Shown: positions 10,334-19,430, counted from the first letter of the stretch. The stretch is 64,000 nt of DNA from Lentzea kentuckyensis (GCF_002150765.1 NZ_MUYM01000016.1:1-64000); one strand, 5' to 3'. Made by a program: numbers and translations. The notes: generated by a model from the sequence alone, not told the origin.

Positions 10334-11134
10334 TCAGGAGCAGGTGCGGGGGCAGGCCGTGCAGGGCTCTGCGTCTGGCAGCACGTAGTGGAAGCAGCAG
10401 CTGTTGCGTTTGCGCTTCCAGCCCTCGTCGGTCATGTGGAGGGTTGAGGCGGAGACGAAGGGGGTGAGTTTCTCGGGGAGGATCAGGGCGGCGTCGGTTA
10501 CGCCGGCGTTCTCGTCGCCGCACACCCGGCCTGCGGCCCAGGCGCCGTATTCCAGCATGTCGGTTGCGGCCGCCCAGAGTTGGCGGCGGCCGAAGCGGAC
10601 TACTTGGCCGAAGGAGGCCACGAACTGGGCGGCGTGGGCGGCGTAGCGGGCGCGGAGGAGTGCGGCCAGGGCGGCCTCGGTGGGGACGACTGTGGCGGCT
10701 GGGTGGTTTGAGGCCGGGTCGTCTGGGAGGCAGGCGAATTCGTCGCACAGGACGGCGGTGCCGTCCGGGTGCGGGCGGCCGTCCGGGTTCAGGCGGAAGG
10801 CCAGGTCTGAGGGTTTGAGGGTGGGGACTCGGCGGGCCGTGTGGAACAGGAGGCCCGCCAGTTGGCCTGGGATGTGCAGGTACCAGCCCATGATGTAGCC
10901 GGCGGTGGCGCGGTCGTCGGACTCGCCGTACTGCTCTGCCAGCCAGGTGGCGAGGTCCTTGCGCCACAGGTCGAACCTCGCGGGCTCGGCCAGCAGGTCG
11001 GAACAGATCTCCCAGTCGGCGGTCGGCATGCCGAAGCGGATCTCGGTGCCAGCGGCGTTCAGGCGGGCGATGGATTCGGCCAGTGGCGTGAGCGCACGCG
11101 GGTTCTGCTGTGAGACCCTCGCAGGTACGGTCAA
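10334..11134 (-). CDS. FhuF-like 2Fe-2S ferric-siderophore reductase
   Basis: This is a 266-residue cytosolic protein ending in CC-x10-CxxC (NSCCFHYVLPDAEPCTACP), the unusual cysteine spacing of the FhuF [2Fe-2S] reductases, which strip iron from imported siderophores by reduction. The TTG start at 11134 has AAGGA nine bases upstream. A strong iron box lies 25-43 bp upstream of the start, consistent with iron regulation alongside the transporter. It converges on the ATPase gene (59 bp between stops). Confidence 0.87.
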   Translation of the reverse strand: MTVPARVSQQNPRALTPLAESIARLNAAGTEIRFGMPTADWEICSDLLAEPARFDLWRKDLATWLAEQYGESDDRATAGYIMGWYLHIPGQLAGLLFHTARRVPTLKPSDLAFRLNPDGRPHPDGTAVLCDEFACLPDDPASNHPAATVVPTEAALAALLRARYAAHAAQFVASFGQVVRFGRRQLWAAATDMLEYGAWAAGRVCGDENAGVTDAALILPEKLTPFVSASTLHMTDEGWKRKRNSCCFHYVLPDAEPCTACPRTCS

Positions 11135-11158
11135 CGGCGCAAGTCCTTATCTCAGGTA

Positions 11159-11177
11159 TGAGGCTTGCCTAACCTTA
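11159..11177. promoter_or_regulatory. IdeR/DmdR-type iron box upstream of fhuF-like gene
   Basis: Read on the minus strand, TAAGGTTAGGCAAGCCTCA matches 15 of 19 positions of the recalled IdeR consensus. It lies just upstream of the TTG start of the FhuF-like gene, a promoter-proximal position. Confidence 0.78.
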
Positions 11178-11245
11178 CCGAAGATCGCTCTTCTTTCGCC
11201 TGTTGTGGTGGCGCCGGTCACAGGAGTATCGCCCAGTGGTCGGTT

Positions 11246-11262
11246 GTTCGCGCTCAGCGGAC
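11246..11262. promoter_or_regulatory. Possible ClgR-type operator in the 319-bp gap before clpC
   Basis: GTTCGC-N5-GCGGAC is a near-palindrome (one mismatch) about 190 bp upstream of clpC. It resembles the ClgR boxes that control clp genes in other actinobacteria, as recalled (CGC-N5-GCG core), though the inner bases do not fit the corynebacterial consensus. The rest of 11135-11453 shows only the iron box and a TACAGT element at 11376-11381 that could serve as a -10; I see no gene in it. Confidence 0.35.
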
Positions 11263-11453
11263 ATCGCCCGATCTGTGGAATCCGTTGCTCCCGACCTGCG
11301 TTGATAGGGGCGTCAGAGTTTGCCGGAGGCGGCTTGCCGCTGATGGGAACCACAGGCCTCGGGACCGCCCACTACAGTGGAGCCACGGTGCCGCGCTCAC
11401 CAGGGTAGATCGGTGGAGCCGAGGACCGCCGACGCAGCAGTCAGGGAGTGCGA

Positions 11454-14018
11454 ATGTTCGAAAGGTTCACCGACCGCGCGAGGCGGGTGGTTGTCCTTGC
11501 CCAAGAAGAGGCACGGATGCTCAACCACAACTACATCGGCACCGAGCACATCCTCCTGGGTCTGATCCACGAGGGTGAAGGTGTCGCCGCCAAGGCGCTC
11601 GAGTCGTTGGGGATCGCGCTGGAGGGCGTCCGCCAGCAGGTCGAAGAGATCATCGGCCAGGGCCAACAGGCTCCGAGTGGACACATCCCCTTCACCCCGC
11701 GCGCCAAGAAGGTGCTTGAGCTGTCTCTGCGCGAAGCGCTGCAGCTCGGCCACAACTACATCGGCACCGAGCACATCCTGCTCGGGTTGATTCGCGAGGG
11801 CGAAGGCGTTGCTGCGCAGGTCCTCGTGAAGCTGGGTGCCGACCTGAACAGGGTGCGGCAGCAGGTGCTGCAGCTGCTGTCCGGCTACTCGACGGAGAAG
11901 GGTTCGTCGGAGTCGCCGGGTCGTGGCGAGGGCACGCCGTCGTCGTCCCTGGTGCTCGACCAGTTCGGGCGCAACCTCACGGCTTCGGCCCGTGAAGGGA
12001 AGCTCGACCCGGTGATCGGGCGCACCAAGGAGATCGAGCGGGTCATGCAGGTGCTGTCCCGCCGCACCAAGAACAACCCGGTCCTCATCGGCGAGCCCGG
12101 CGTCGGCAAGACCGCCGTCGTCGAGGGACTGGCGCAGATGGTCGTCAAGGGCGAGGTGCCCGAGACGCTCAAGGACAAGCAGCTCTACACGCTCGACCTC
12201 GGCTCGCTGGTCGCGGGCTCGCGCTACCGCGGTGACTTCGAAGAGCGCCTGAAGAAGGTCCTCAAGGAGATTCGCACACGCGGCGACATCATCCTGTTCA
12301 TCGACGAGATCCACACGCTCGTCGGTGCGGGTGCCGCCGAGGGCGCGATCGACGCGGCGAGCATCTTGAAGCCGATGCTGGCTCGCGGTGAGCTGCAGAC
12401 GATCGGTGCCACCACGCTCGACGAGTACCGCAAGCACGTCGAGAAGGACCCCGCGCTGGAGCGCCGCTTCCAGCCGATCCAGGTGGGCGAGCCGTCGCTC
12501 GAGCACACCATCGAGATCCTCAAGGGCCTGCGCGACCGGTACGAGGCGCACCACCGCGTCTCGATCACCGACTCCGCGCTGGTCGCCGCCGCCACGCTGG
12601 CCGACCGGTACATCAACGACCGGTTCCTGCCGGACAAGGCGATCGACCTCATCGACGAGGCGGGCGCGCGCATGCGCATCCGCCGGATGACCGCGCCGCC
12701 AGACCTGCGCGAGTTCGACGAGAAGATCGCGGACGTGCGTCGCGACAAGGAGTCCGCGATCGACGCGCAGGACTTCGAGCGCGCCGCCAAGCTGCGGGAC
12801 GCGGAGAAGCAGCTCCTGGGCCAGAAGGCCGAGCGGGAGAAGCAGTGGAAGGACGGTGACCTGGACGTCGTCGCCGAGGTCGACGACGAGCAGATCGCCG
12901 AGGTCCTCGCCAACTGGACCGGCATCCCGGTGTTCAAGCTCACCGAGGAGGAGACCACGCGTCTGCTCCGCATGGAGGACGAGCTGCACAAGCGGATCAT
13001 CGGCCAGGTCGACGCGGTCAAGGCCGTGTCGCAGGCGATCCGCCGCACCCGCGCCGGCCTGAAGGACCCGAAGCGCCCCTCCGGCTCGTTCATCTTCGCC
13101 GGCCCGTCCGGTGTCGGTAAGACCGAGCTCTCGAAGGCGCTGGCGAACTTCCTGTTCGGCGAGGACGACGCGCTCATCCAGATCGACATGGGCGAGTTCC
13201 ACGACCGCTACACCGCGTCGCGGCTCTTCGGTGCCCCTCCCGGTTACGTCGGTTACGAAGAGGGCGGCCAGCTCACCGAGAAGGTGCGCCGCAAGCCGTT
13301 CTCCGTCGTGCTGTTCGACGAGATCGAGAAGGCCCACCAGGAGGTCTACAACACGCTGCTCCAGGTGCTGGAGGACGGCCGCCTGACCGACGGTCAGGGC
13401 CGGACGGTGGACTTCAAGAACACCGTCATCATCTTCACGTCGAACCTGGGCACGTCCGACATCAGCAAGGCCGTCGGCCTCGGCTTCACCTCGGGTCAGG
13501 ACACCGCGTCCAACTACGAGCGGATGAAGAACAAGGTCAACGACGAGCTGAAGAAGCACTTCCGCCCCGAGTTCCTCAACCGCATCGACGACATCATCGT
13601 CTTCCACCAGCTGACTCAGGACGAGATCATCAAGATGGTGGACCTGATGATCGCCCGCGTCGAGACGCAGCTGAAGAACAAGGACATGGCGATCGAGCTC
13701 ACGGATCGTGCCAAGTCCCTGCTCGCGAAGCGCGGCTTCGACCCGGTGCTGGGCGCCCGCCCGCTGCGCCGGACGATCCAGCGCGAGATCGAGGACACCC
13801 TGTCGGAGAAGATCCTGTTCGGCGAGATCCAGCCGGGCCAGATCATCATCACCGACGTCGAGGGCTGGGACGGCGAGTCGGACCAGCACGACAAGGCGAA
13901 GTTCGTGTTCCGCGGCGAGGCCAAGCCGAACCGCGTGCCGGACGCCCCGCCGGTCGACCTCGCAGCGCCCGCGGCGGCCGCCGAGCCGCAGGACGCTCCG
14001 GCGACCGAGACTGAGTGA
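11454..14018 (+). CDS. clpC: ATP-dependent Clp protease ATPase subunit ClpC
   Basis: ClpC is an AAA+ unfoldase that feeds substrates to ClpP. The 854-residue protein begins [13 protein letters not shown], the canonical ClpC N-terminus; ATG 11454 is favoured over the GTG two codons upstream. Domains in order: two N-terminal Clp repeats (each with [14 protein letters not shown]), a first ATPase with Walker A GEPGVGKT near residue 210, the coiled UVR/M-domain (about 425-460), a second ATPase with GPSGVGKTE near 550, and a C-terminal D2-small domain followed by an Ala/Pro/Glu-rich tail. It is a single gene followed by its own terminator. Confidence 0.98.
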   Translation: MFERFTDRARRVVVLAQEEARMLNHNYIGTEHILLGLIHEGEGVAAKALESLGIALEGVRQQVEEIIGQGQQAPSGHIPFTPRAKKVLELSLREALQLGHNYIGTEHILLGLIREGEGVAAQVLVKLGADLNRVRQQVLQLLSGYSTEKGSSESPGRGEGTPSSSLVLDQFGRNLTASAREGKLDPVIGRTKEIERVMQVLSRRTKNNPVLIGEPGVGKTAVVEGLAQMVVKGEVPETLKDKQLYTLDLGSLVAGSRYRGDFEERLKKVLKEIRTRGDIILFIDEIHTLVGAGAAEGAIDAASILKPMLARGELQTIGATTLDEYRKHVEKDPALERRFQPIQVGEPSLEHTIEILKGLRDRYEAHHRVSITDSALVAAATLADRYINDRFLPDKAIDLIDEAGARMRIRRMTAPPDLREFDEKIADVRRDKESAIDAQDFERAAKLRDAEKQLLGQKAEREKQWKDGDLDVVAEVDDEQIAEVLANWTGIPVFKLTEEETTRLLRMEDELHKRIIGQVDAVKAVSQAIRRTRAGLKDPKRPSGSFIFAGPSGVGKTELSKALANFLFGEDDALIQIDMGEFHDRYTASRLFGAPPGYVGYEEGGQLTEKVRRKPFSVVLFDEIEKAHQEVYNTLLQVLEDGRLTDGQGRTVDFKNTVIIFTSNLGTSDISKAVGLGFTSGQDTASNYERMKNKVNDELKKHFRPEFLNRIDDIIVFHQLTQDEIIKMVDLMIARVETQLKNKDMAIELTDRAKSLLAKRGFDPVLGARPLRRTIQREIEDTLSEKILFGEIQPGQIIITDVEGWDGESDQHDKAKFVFRGEAKPNRVPDAPPVDLAAPAAAAEPQDAPATETE

Positions 14019-14038
14019 TCGTGATCTAGTCGCGTTGT

Positions 14039-14076
14039 GAGACCGGCCCCCAGGCACCCGCCTGGGGGCCGGTCTC
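14039..14076. terminator. GC-rich hairpin after clpC
   Basis: Perfect 16-bp inverted repeat (14039-14054 with 14061-14076) with a 6-base CACCCG loop, 20 bp after the clpC stop. There is no long T-run, as is common for actinobacterial terminators. Confidence 0.85.
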
Positions 14077-14231
14077 GTCTTCAGGGTCGCTCGTCGAGGC
14101 TCCCGGCACGTTGCCTGGGTCACTCGTCCACACCGATTCGTCCGTTTCGCCGCGACCCCCAAACCGCTCCTGGCACTATTGCGCCCGCTCACGTGATCTT
14201 GCGCGAGCAGGTGTCCCAGGAGGAGGTCCTT

Positions 14232-14894
14232 GTGCCGTCGGCCGCGTTCGAACAACTGGTAGCTCAATTCGAGCAGTTCCAGTCCCGGATGCAGCGCGTT
14301 GACCAGCAGTTCGCCAACATCGGCGAGATGCAGCAACAGCTGACCGAGTTGGAAGCCGTGGCCACCTCGGCGGACAGAGCGGTGACCGTCGTGGCGGGCC
14401 CGTCCGGCAGCATCAAGGCCATCAGGCTGACCGATCTCGCCATGCGCCGGCCGCCGCACGCCCTCGCCGCCGAACTGATGTCGACGCTGCAGCAAGCGGT
14501 CGCCGAAGCCGCCCGCCGTCAGGCAGGCATCGTCGAGGGCGCGGTCGGCGACGACATGAAGCTCTCGGACCAGGTCCTCGAAACCCAGGCGCAACTCTTC
14601 GGAATGTCCAAAGAGGAGCTTCGCACCATCACGGCGGAGGAGCCGGCACCACAACCGCACGCCGCTCCGGCGCCGCCGCGTCCTCCGATGCCGCCCGCGC
14701 CGCAGGCGTCCCAGGGGCCGGTCCGGCAGCCCGCCCCGCCGCGCAGGCCCGCGCCCGAGCCGCACGACGACTTCTCCGACCAGAACATCATGCGCGGCAA
14801 CGCATGGGACGACAGGTCGCCGCGACCGCCCGCCGCTCCGCCCAAACAGGACGGCAAGTTCCTGAACCTCTACGACGACGAGGACGGCCGGTGA
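14232..14894 (+). CDS. YbaB/EbfC-family protein of a type VII secretion cassette
   Basis: This 220-residue protein starts GTG 14232, which has AGGAGG at 14221-14226. Residues 1-130 are a coiled, Gln-rich helix (LVAQFEQFQSRMQRVDQQFANIGEMQQQL), a beta segment AVTVVAGPSGSIKAIRLTD and a second helix, the YbaB/EbfC fold. After about residue 145 it becomes a Pro/Ala-rich, charged, disordered tail. In Pseudonocardiaceae such YbaB-like genes often precede type VII secretion targets (recalled), and here the stop overlaps the EspC-like gene as GTGA. Its role may be chaperone or DNA binding; unproven. Confidence 0.82.
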   Translation: MPSAAFEQLVAQFEQFQSRMQRVDQQFANIGEMQQQLTELEAVATSADRAVTVVAGPSGSIKAIRLTDLAMRRPPHALAAELMSTLQQAVAEAARRQAGIVEGAVGDDMKLSDQVLETQAQLFGMSKEELRTITAEEPAPQPHAAPAPPRPPMPPAPQASQGPVRQPAPPRRPAPEPHDDFSDQNIMRGNAWDDRSPRPPAAPPKQDGKFLNLYDDEDGR

Positions 14895-15205
14895 GCGGGT
14901 ACAGCGTCAGCCCGGACGAGCTGCGGGCGTACGCGGACAAGCTCCAGGAGCACCGCGGGTTCGCCGGCGGCGTCACGGGTCTCGTGGACAAGTCGGACGT
15001 CGGCGACAAGTCGTGGGGCGTCGTCGGGATCTTCGTGAAGCAGCAGTACACGGAGATGCTCGGCGATCTCAAGGAGACGCTCACCGCGATGACGGAAGGG
15101 CTGGACTCCGGCGCGGGGAAGTTCCGCGACACCGCACAGGGCTACGCGGACCAGGAAGAGGCTCTGCAGAAGATCCTCGACGGCATCCAGGTCGACAGGG
15201 GGTAA
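14891..15205 (+). CDS. EspC-like type VII secretion target (DUF2580 type)
   Basis: This is a 104-residue helical-hairpin protein with the N-terminus VSPDELRAYADKLQEH typical of EspC/DUF2580 proteins. The hairpin turn lies around SWGVVG (Trp42). The C-terminal helix carries a YxxxE motif (Tyr85 to Glu89, YADQEE), the general type VII secretion signal. GTG 14891 overlaps the preceding stop by 4 bp, and the next gene follows after 7 bp, so all are one operon. It probably pairs with the WxG protein downstream for export. Confidence 0.78.
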   Translation: MSGYSVSPDELRAYADKLQEHRGFAGGVTGLVDKSDVGDKSWGVVGIFVKQQYTEMLGDLKETLTAMTEGLDSGAGKFRDTAQGYADQEEALQKILDGIQVDRG

Positions 15206-15212
15206 GGCCGGC

Positions 15213-16343
15213 ATGGCAGAAGAGGACTTCTTCGTCGACGAGGGCGGCGAGAACGAAGTCAAGATCACCGTCGGCGAGAAGACCCTGGGGCAGAAGGCGG
15301 AGGAGAACGCTCCGCTCTGGGGCAACTTCGTCAAGGCGAAGGAGGCCGCCGGCAAGACCGGCGAGACCGGTGGCGTCGCCGGGCTGAGCGCCGAGGGCAG
15401 CGCGCTCGTGACGTCGGTCGTCGAGTTCGGCCAGGGCATGGTGATGGACCCGATCGGCTGGCTGGTCGGGCAGGGGCTGAACTTCCTGATCAGCGTCGTG
15501 CAGCCGTTGGAAGACGCGATTCACTTCGTCAGCGGCGACGGTCCGGCGTTGCAGCAGGCGGGCGAGAACTTCGGCGCGATCGCCCAGGGCATCTCCGACC
15601 TGAGCACGAGGTTCACCGACGACCTGCAGAGCACCGTCACGAACTGGGGCGGCAGCGCCTCGGAGGCCGCCGCCACGAAGCTGGGCGAGTTCGCCAGCGG
15701 CATCGACGGCGTCGCGGGGCAGGCGGGCGAACTGGCCGAGCTGCTGATGATGTCGTCGATGGTCATGCAGATCATCGAGGACGTCATCAAGGCGATCCTC
15801 TCCGAGCTGATCACCTGGCTGATCATGATCTGGATCCCCGCGCTGGCCGCCGCCGTGCCGAGCTGTGGCGCGTCGACCGCCGCCGCGGGTGCCGCGACCG
15901 GCGTCCGGGTGGCCTCCACCGCGAGCCGGGTGTCCCGCATCGTCGCCAAGCTGCGGCAGCTGCTCACCAAGATCATGGACTTCCTGCGGAACCTGGCGGC
16001 CAAGGCCAAGAACCTGGGCACCAACTTCAAGAAGGCCATGGCGGACAAGAAGGTCGCCAGCCAGCAGGCCACGGACGCGCTCGCCGGCAAGACGAAGTGG
16101 CAGACGTTCAGGAGCAATCCGGTCACCAGGCTGAACAGCCACGAGGGCGCGGTCGGCGAGCGGATGAAGAACGGCTTCGGGAAGTCGATGGTCGACGCGA
16201 TCGGCAACGAGGCGTTGGCCCAGATCAACCCGTACCACGAGAAGGGTCTTCGCAACACGTCGATCCAGCAGAAGGCAGGCGAGTCCGGCGGGACCGGAAC
16301 TGATCAATCGAAGCAGCGCATCGAAGGGTTTCTGGACATCTGA
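15213..16343 (+). CDS. WxG-domain type VII secretion effector-like protein
   Basis: This 376-residue protein is of unassigned function. Residues 75-175 form a PPE/WXG100-like helical region (FGQGMVMDP, PLEDAIHFVSGDGP, then W145-x-G147 in TNWGGSASEAA). Residues 195-218 are strongly hydrophobic (a membrane span or pore segment). Residues 235-376 are lysine-rich and helical, with no catalytic motif I recognise. The order YbaB-like, EspC-like, WxG protein, small partner matches polymorphic effector cassettes of this family, so a C-terminal toxin domain is possible. It starts ATG 15213. Confidence 0.7.
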   Translation: MAEEDFFVDEGGENEVKITVGEKTLGQKAEENAPLWGNFVKAKEAAGKTGETGGVAGLSAEGSALVTSVVEFGQGMVMDPIGWLVGQGLNFLISVVQPLEDAIHFVSGDGPALQQAGENFGAIAQGISDLSTRFTDDLQSTVTNWGGSASEAAATKLGEFASGIDGVAGQAGELAELLMMSSMVMQIIEDVIKAILSELITWLIMIWIPALAAAVPSCGASTAAAGAATGVRVASTASRVSRIVAKLRQLLTKIMDFLRNLAAKAKNLGTNFKKAMADKKVASQQATDALAGKTKWQTFRSNPVTRLNSHEGAVGERMKNGFGKSMVDAIGNEALAQINPYHEKGLRNTSIQQKAGESGGTGTDQSKQRIEGFLDI

Positions 16344-16345
16344 TC

Positions 16346-17185
16346 ATGGACCTTCTGGTGAAGATCTGGCACGACGTCGTGCTCACGCCGTACTTCCTGG
16401 CCTGGACCGCTGCGGCGATCCTGTTCCTGGTCGCGCGGCGGTGGCTCCAGTTCCGCAGCCACGGGAAGCGGCGGGACGCGCAGATCGCCGCGCTGACGCC
16501 GTTGGCGCAGAGCCTGGGTGGCAAGGTGCTCGGCCCCGACGAAGCGGCCATGTGGACTGCCGAGCTCTGCAAGCCCTTCCGGAACGAGTTCTCGATCGCG
16601 TTCCGCTCGAAGCGGCAGTTCGACCTGTCGCTCGACTTCCAGCGCGGTCCGTGGCACGTCAGGGTGACCGAGGCGTCGATCCGCTACGACGCACGTGGTT
16701 TCGGCGTGCGTTGGCTGCACGAGCACCGCATCGAGATCGCCACCGCGGCGCTGGCTCCGTTGAAGGTCATCCGGCCGAACAAGTACAACGTCAACAACGG
16801 CCAGCCGTTGTCGCCCGGCCAGCTCGAGTCCGAGCGGAAGCAGATCGTCGGCAACCCGCCGGAGTCCGCGAAGCAGGACGGTGTCCAGTGGCTGCCCGTG
16901 CCGCTGGCACCCCCCATGGACCAGGAGTTCTCCGCCTACGGCTGCGATCCCGCGGCGGCCGCCCGGGAGCTCGGCTTCGACGCGCTGCACTGGCTCATCG
17001 ACAGGGAGCAGGGCCTGCCCGGCTGGGCCGGCGGGATGTCGCTGACCTTCGAGGCGGGCTTCGTCTACCTGGTCGTGCACGACCAGGTACGTCCCGATGA
17101 CCTGATGGGCGTGGTCGACACGATCTGCGGGCTGCTGGACCGCATGCCCGGTGTGCGGCCGAGGCATCCGGCAGCCACTGTCTGA
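16346..17185 (+). CDS. Membrane-anchored protein of unknown function, possible partner or immunity protein
   Basis: This 279-residue protein starts 2 bp after the effector-like gene. One N-terminal membrane helix (about residues 14-35, YFLAWTAAAILFLVARRWL) is followed by a cytoplasmic, mixed alpha/beta domain of about 240 residues. I do not recognise the domain; it has several Trp and His residues but no obvious catalytic motif. The tight linkage to the WxG protein suggests an immunity or accessory role. It is the last gene of the cassette: the next gene starts 184 bp on. Confidence 0.6.
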   Translation: MDLLVKIWHDVVLTPYFLAWTAAAILFLVARRWLQFRSHGKRRDAQIAALTPLAQSLGGKVLGPDEAAMWTAELCKPFRNEFSIAFRSKRQFDLSLDFQRGPWHVRVTEASIRYDARGFGVRWLHEHRIEIATAALAPLKVIRPNKYNVNNGQPLSPGQLESERKQIVGNPPESAKQDGVQWLPVPLAPPMDQEFSAYGCDPAAAARELGFDALHWLIDREQGLPGWAGGMSLTFEAGFVYLVVHDQVRPDDLMGVVDTICGLLDRMPGVRPRHPAATV

Positions 17186-17369
17186 GTCAGCGCGGATCTC
17201 GCGGACGAAGTGCGGAGCGAGGTCGGTGGGGGCGTCGTTGGCGGCGTCCCTTGCTGACGTCGCCGGATGCGTAGAGGAGCATCGAGTCCTCCGCGCGCAA
17301 CGGGAGTGCGCTCCCGGCCGTCCTTCAGATGTGAGCACCACACCGGAGACCGACGCGCACTCGGGCACA

Positions 17370-18353
17370 ATGCACGACGTGGTCACCACCGAGGTGAAGC
17401 CTCAGAAGAGCGGTTTCGCCACGTTTTGGCTGGTCGTGTGTGCGATGGGGTTCGTCGCGGCGGCCATGATCAGGCTGCTCGGCATCGACGGCACGCGGTA
17501 CATGATCGCCACGACCTCGTTGACCCCGTACATCACCGTCGCGGGGCTGCTCATCGGGCTGTTCGCGCTGTTTCGCAAGAGGTGGATCGTCGGGCTGACG
17601 ATGACGCTGGTGGGGATCGTGCTCGTGGCGAACGTCGTGCCGCGGGCGTTTCCGGACGCACGGCCGAACGGCGTGGGGCAGCAGGTCAGGCTGATGACCG
17701 CGAACCTGCTCACGGGCATCGCGGACGCCGGCGCCATCGTGCGCGAGGTCAAGGCGCGCAAGGTCGACATCCTGGCCATGCAGGAGCTGACCCCGGACAT
17801 GGTGCGCGATCTCGAACGGGCGGGGCTCAACCAGGTGCTGCCGAACCGGGTCTTCCTGGACGAGCCGGGCGGGTCCGGCAGCGGCATCGCCTCGAAGTAC
17901 CCGCTCTCACAGCGGAATCTGACCCCGCCGGGCACGTTGCAGCAGGCCGGCGCGCTCGTGGACCTGCCAGGCAAGGACATCGAGGTCGTCTCGGTGCACC
18001 CGTTGCCGCCGGTCGTCACCGAGGGGCCGGAGGCGTGGCAACGGGAACTGGCCGGACTGCCCGCTCCCGACTCGACCGGCGCGCTCAGGGTGCTCGCCGG
18101 CGACTTCAACGCGACGCTCGACCACGTCGGCATCACGCGGTTGCTGAACAAGGGCTACGTGGACGCCGCCGACCAGGTCGGCAAGGGGCTGATCCACACG
18201 TGGCCCAGCAACAGCGGGTTCTGGCCGCCGCCGGTCACCATCGACCACGTGCTGGTGGACACCCGCTGCCCGGTCGACGAGCTGGACGTGTTCGACGTGC
18301 CCGGCAGCGATCACCGGGCCGTCGTCACGCAGTTCGTCGTGCCAAGGCTGTGA
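17370..18353 (+). CDS. Membrane-bound endonuclease/exonuclease/phosphatase-family hydrolase
   Basis: This is a 327-residue protein with three N-terminal membrane helices (about residues 16-105) and an extracytoplasmic EEP domain. The motifs seen are MTANLL (Asn), AMQELTPD (metal Glu), AGDFNATLDH (Asp/Asn), IDHVLVD and GSDHRAVV (catalytic His). The family cleaves phosphodiester bonds in DNA, RNA or lipids; the substrate is unknown. The start is uncertain: ATG 17370 is used here, but the in-frame GTG 17331 is possible, and neither has a good ribosome site. It converges on the sirtuin gene with a 29-bp overlap. Confidence 0.85.
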   Translation: MHDVVTTEVKPQKSGFATFWLVVCAMGFVAAAMIRLLGIDGTRYMIATTSLTPYITVAGLLIGLFALFRKRWIVGLTMTLVGIVLVANVVPRAFPDARPNGVGQQVRLMTANLLTGIADAGAIVREVKARKVDILAMQELTPDMVRDLERAGLNQVLPNRVFLDEPGGSGSGIASKYPLSQRNLTPPGTLQQAGALVDLPGKDIEVVSVHPLPPVVTEGPEAWQRELAGLPAPDSTGALRVLAGDFNATLDHVGITRLLNKGYVDAADQVGKGLIHTWPSNSGFWPPPVTIDHVLVDTRCPVDELDVFDVPGSDHRAVVTQFVVPRL

Positions 18354-19122
18354 GAGCCTCCAAGGCGCCCACCGGCAACGAGACGCCCCGGCCGTGGCGG
18401 ACGGCGGGCTCGCGGGTGTTGATCCGGATCAACGAACCGGACGCCGCGCTCGCCAGCTCGGCCTGACGCCGCACGGTCGGCACCGCGGTCCCGGCGCCGA
18501 TCTCGATCACGACCACCTTCCGGTGCGAACGTCGCCACTCGGTCAGCGCGTCGAGCTGCGCCTGGCTGCGGTGCGGCACCCAGCCCCAGTCGCCGAACAT
18601 CAGGATGTTGGGCCGCGCCAGGCCACCGCAGAACCGGCACGACGGCAACGGGCCGACGGCGCGCATCGTCTCCGGATCCACCGTGACGTCGAACTCGCAC
18701 TCCCAGATCTCGTCGGTGCACGGTTCCACGCACTGGGCGTGGTGGATCGAACCGTGGACCTCGGCGACGTCCGCGAAACCCGCCCGCTGGAACTGACCGT
18801 CCACATTGGACGTGAACGCGCGGGCGCCCCACGATCGCAGGATCGCGAAACCCTCGTGCGGCACGGTCGCGCGGTAGAGCGCCAGCCGGTGGCCGTAGAA
18901 ACCCCAGGCCAGCTCGGGATCGTCGGCGAAGTGGACGGGATCGGCGATCTCCTCGAACTTCAGCCCGAGCCGCTCGTACGGCGGATAGGCCCGCCAGAAG
19001 CCCTCGGTGCCGCGGAAGTCCGGCAGACCCGAGTCGACCCCCATGCCGGCGCCGGCGCAGACGAGCACCGCGTCCGCGCCGGCGATCAGCTCAGCCGCCT
19101 GGTCGTAGGACTGCTCGATCAC
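18325..19122 (-). CDS. Sir2-family NAD-dependent deacetylase/deacylase
   Basis: This 265-residue sirtuin-like protein has the NAD-binding GAGMGVDSGLPDFRG, the catalytic His in EVHGSIHHAQC and the cysteine pattern of the small zinc domain (QCVEPC...CRFCGG). The canonical GAGxS is changed to GAGMG, and the FRG is followed by EGFWRAYPP, as in a divergent subgroup often annotated NAD-dependent deacetylase. Substrates are unknown. The start codon overlaps the stop of mhuD by 4 bp, so the two are probably co-transcribed. Confidence 0.88.
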   Translation of the reverse strand: MIEQSYDQAAELIAGADAVLVCAGAGMGVDSGLPDFRGTEGFWRAYPPYERLGLKFEEIADPVHFADDPELAWGFYGHRLALYRATVPHEGFAILRSWGARAFTSNVDGQFQRAGFADVAEVHGSIHHAQCVEPCTDEIWECEFDVTVDPETMRAVGPLPSCRFCGGLARPNILMFGDWGWVPHRSQAQLDALTEWRRSHRKVVVIEIGAGTAVPTVRRQAELASAASGSLIRINTREPAVRHGRGVSLPVGALEALTALARRTA

Positions 19123-19430
19123 TGCTTGGGCTTGCTCCCCAGCACGACCTCGAACTCCAGCAGCTCGGCGCCGGTCGACACGGGCTTCGCGCGCTCACCC
19201 GAGTGCGCCGCCGCACCGGCCTGCCCGTCGCGCCAGGCGACGAAGTCCTCGTGGGTCTCCCAGTGCGTCACGACGAAGTAGCGGTCCTCGCCCGCGACCG
19301 GCCGCAGGAGCTCGAAGCCGAGGAAGCCGGGCTGGTCGTCGACCGCGCCGAGGCGGGCGGCGAAGCGCTTCTCCAGCTCGGGGCCGTTGCCCTCGGGGAC
19401 CTTGATCGCGTTGATCTTCACGACTGCCAT
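19119..19430 (-). CDS. mhuD: Heme-degrading monooxygenase, MhuD type
   Basis: This is a 103-residue antibiotic-biosynthesis-monooxygenase fold protein that starts MAVVKINAI and is closely similar to what I recall of M. tuberculosis MhuD. MhuD opens heme to mycobilin and releases iron without CO. The key residues are present: Asn7, Trp66 and a heme-ligand His at position 76 (one residue later than His75 of MhuD, from a small insertion in RDGQAGAAAH). ATG 19430 is chosen because it restores the canonical N-terminus. It lies 10 bp downstream of the peptidase gene in the same orientation. Confidence 0.9.
   Translation of the reverse strand: MAVVKINAIKVPEGNGPELEKRFAARLGAVDDQPGFLGFELLRPVAGEDRYFVVTHWETHEDFVAWRDGQAGAAAHSGERAKPVSTGAELLEFEVVLGSKPKQ

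Noticed and set aside
11397..14765. 1122-residue open frame on the minus strand opposite clpC and the YbaB-like gene
   Set aside because: It is the antisense shadow of GC-rich codons; low-complexity Arg/Val/Leu/Asp sequence with no domain, while clpC on the plus strand is unmistakable.
14232..17185. A complete ESX/type VII secretion locus
   Set aside because: No EccB, EccC, EccD, EccE or mycosin gene is present; only substrate-type and accessory proteins are encoded.
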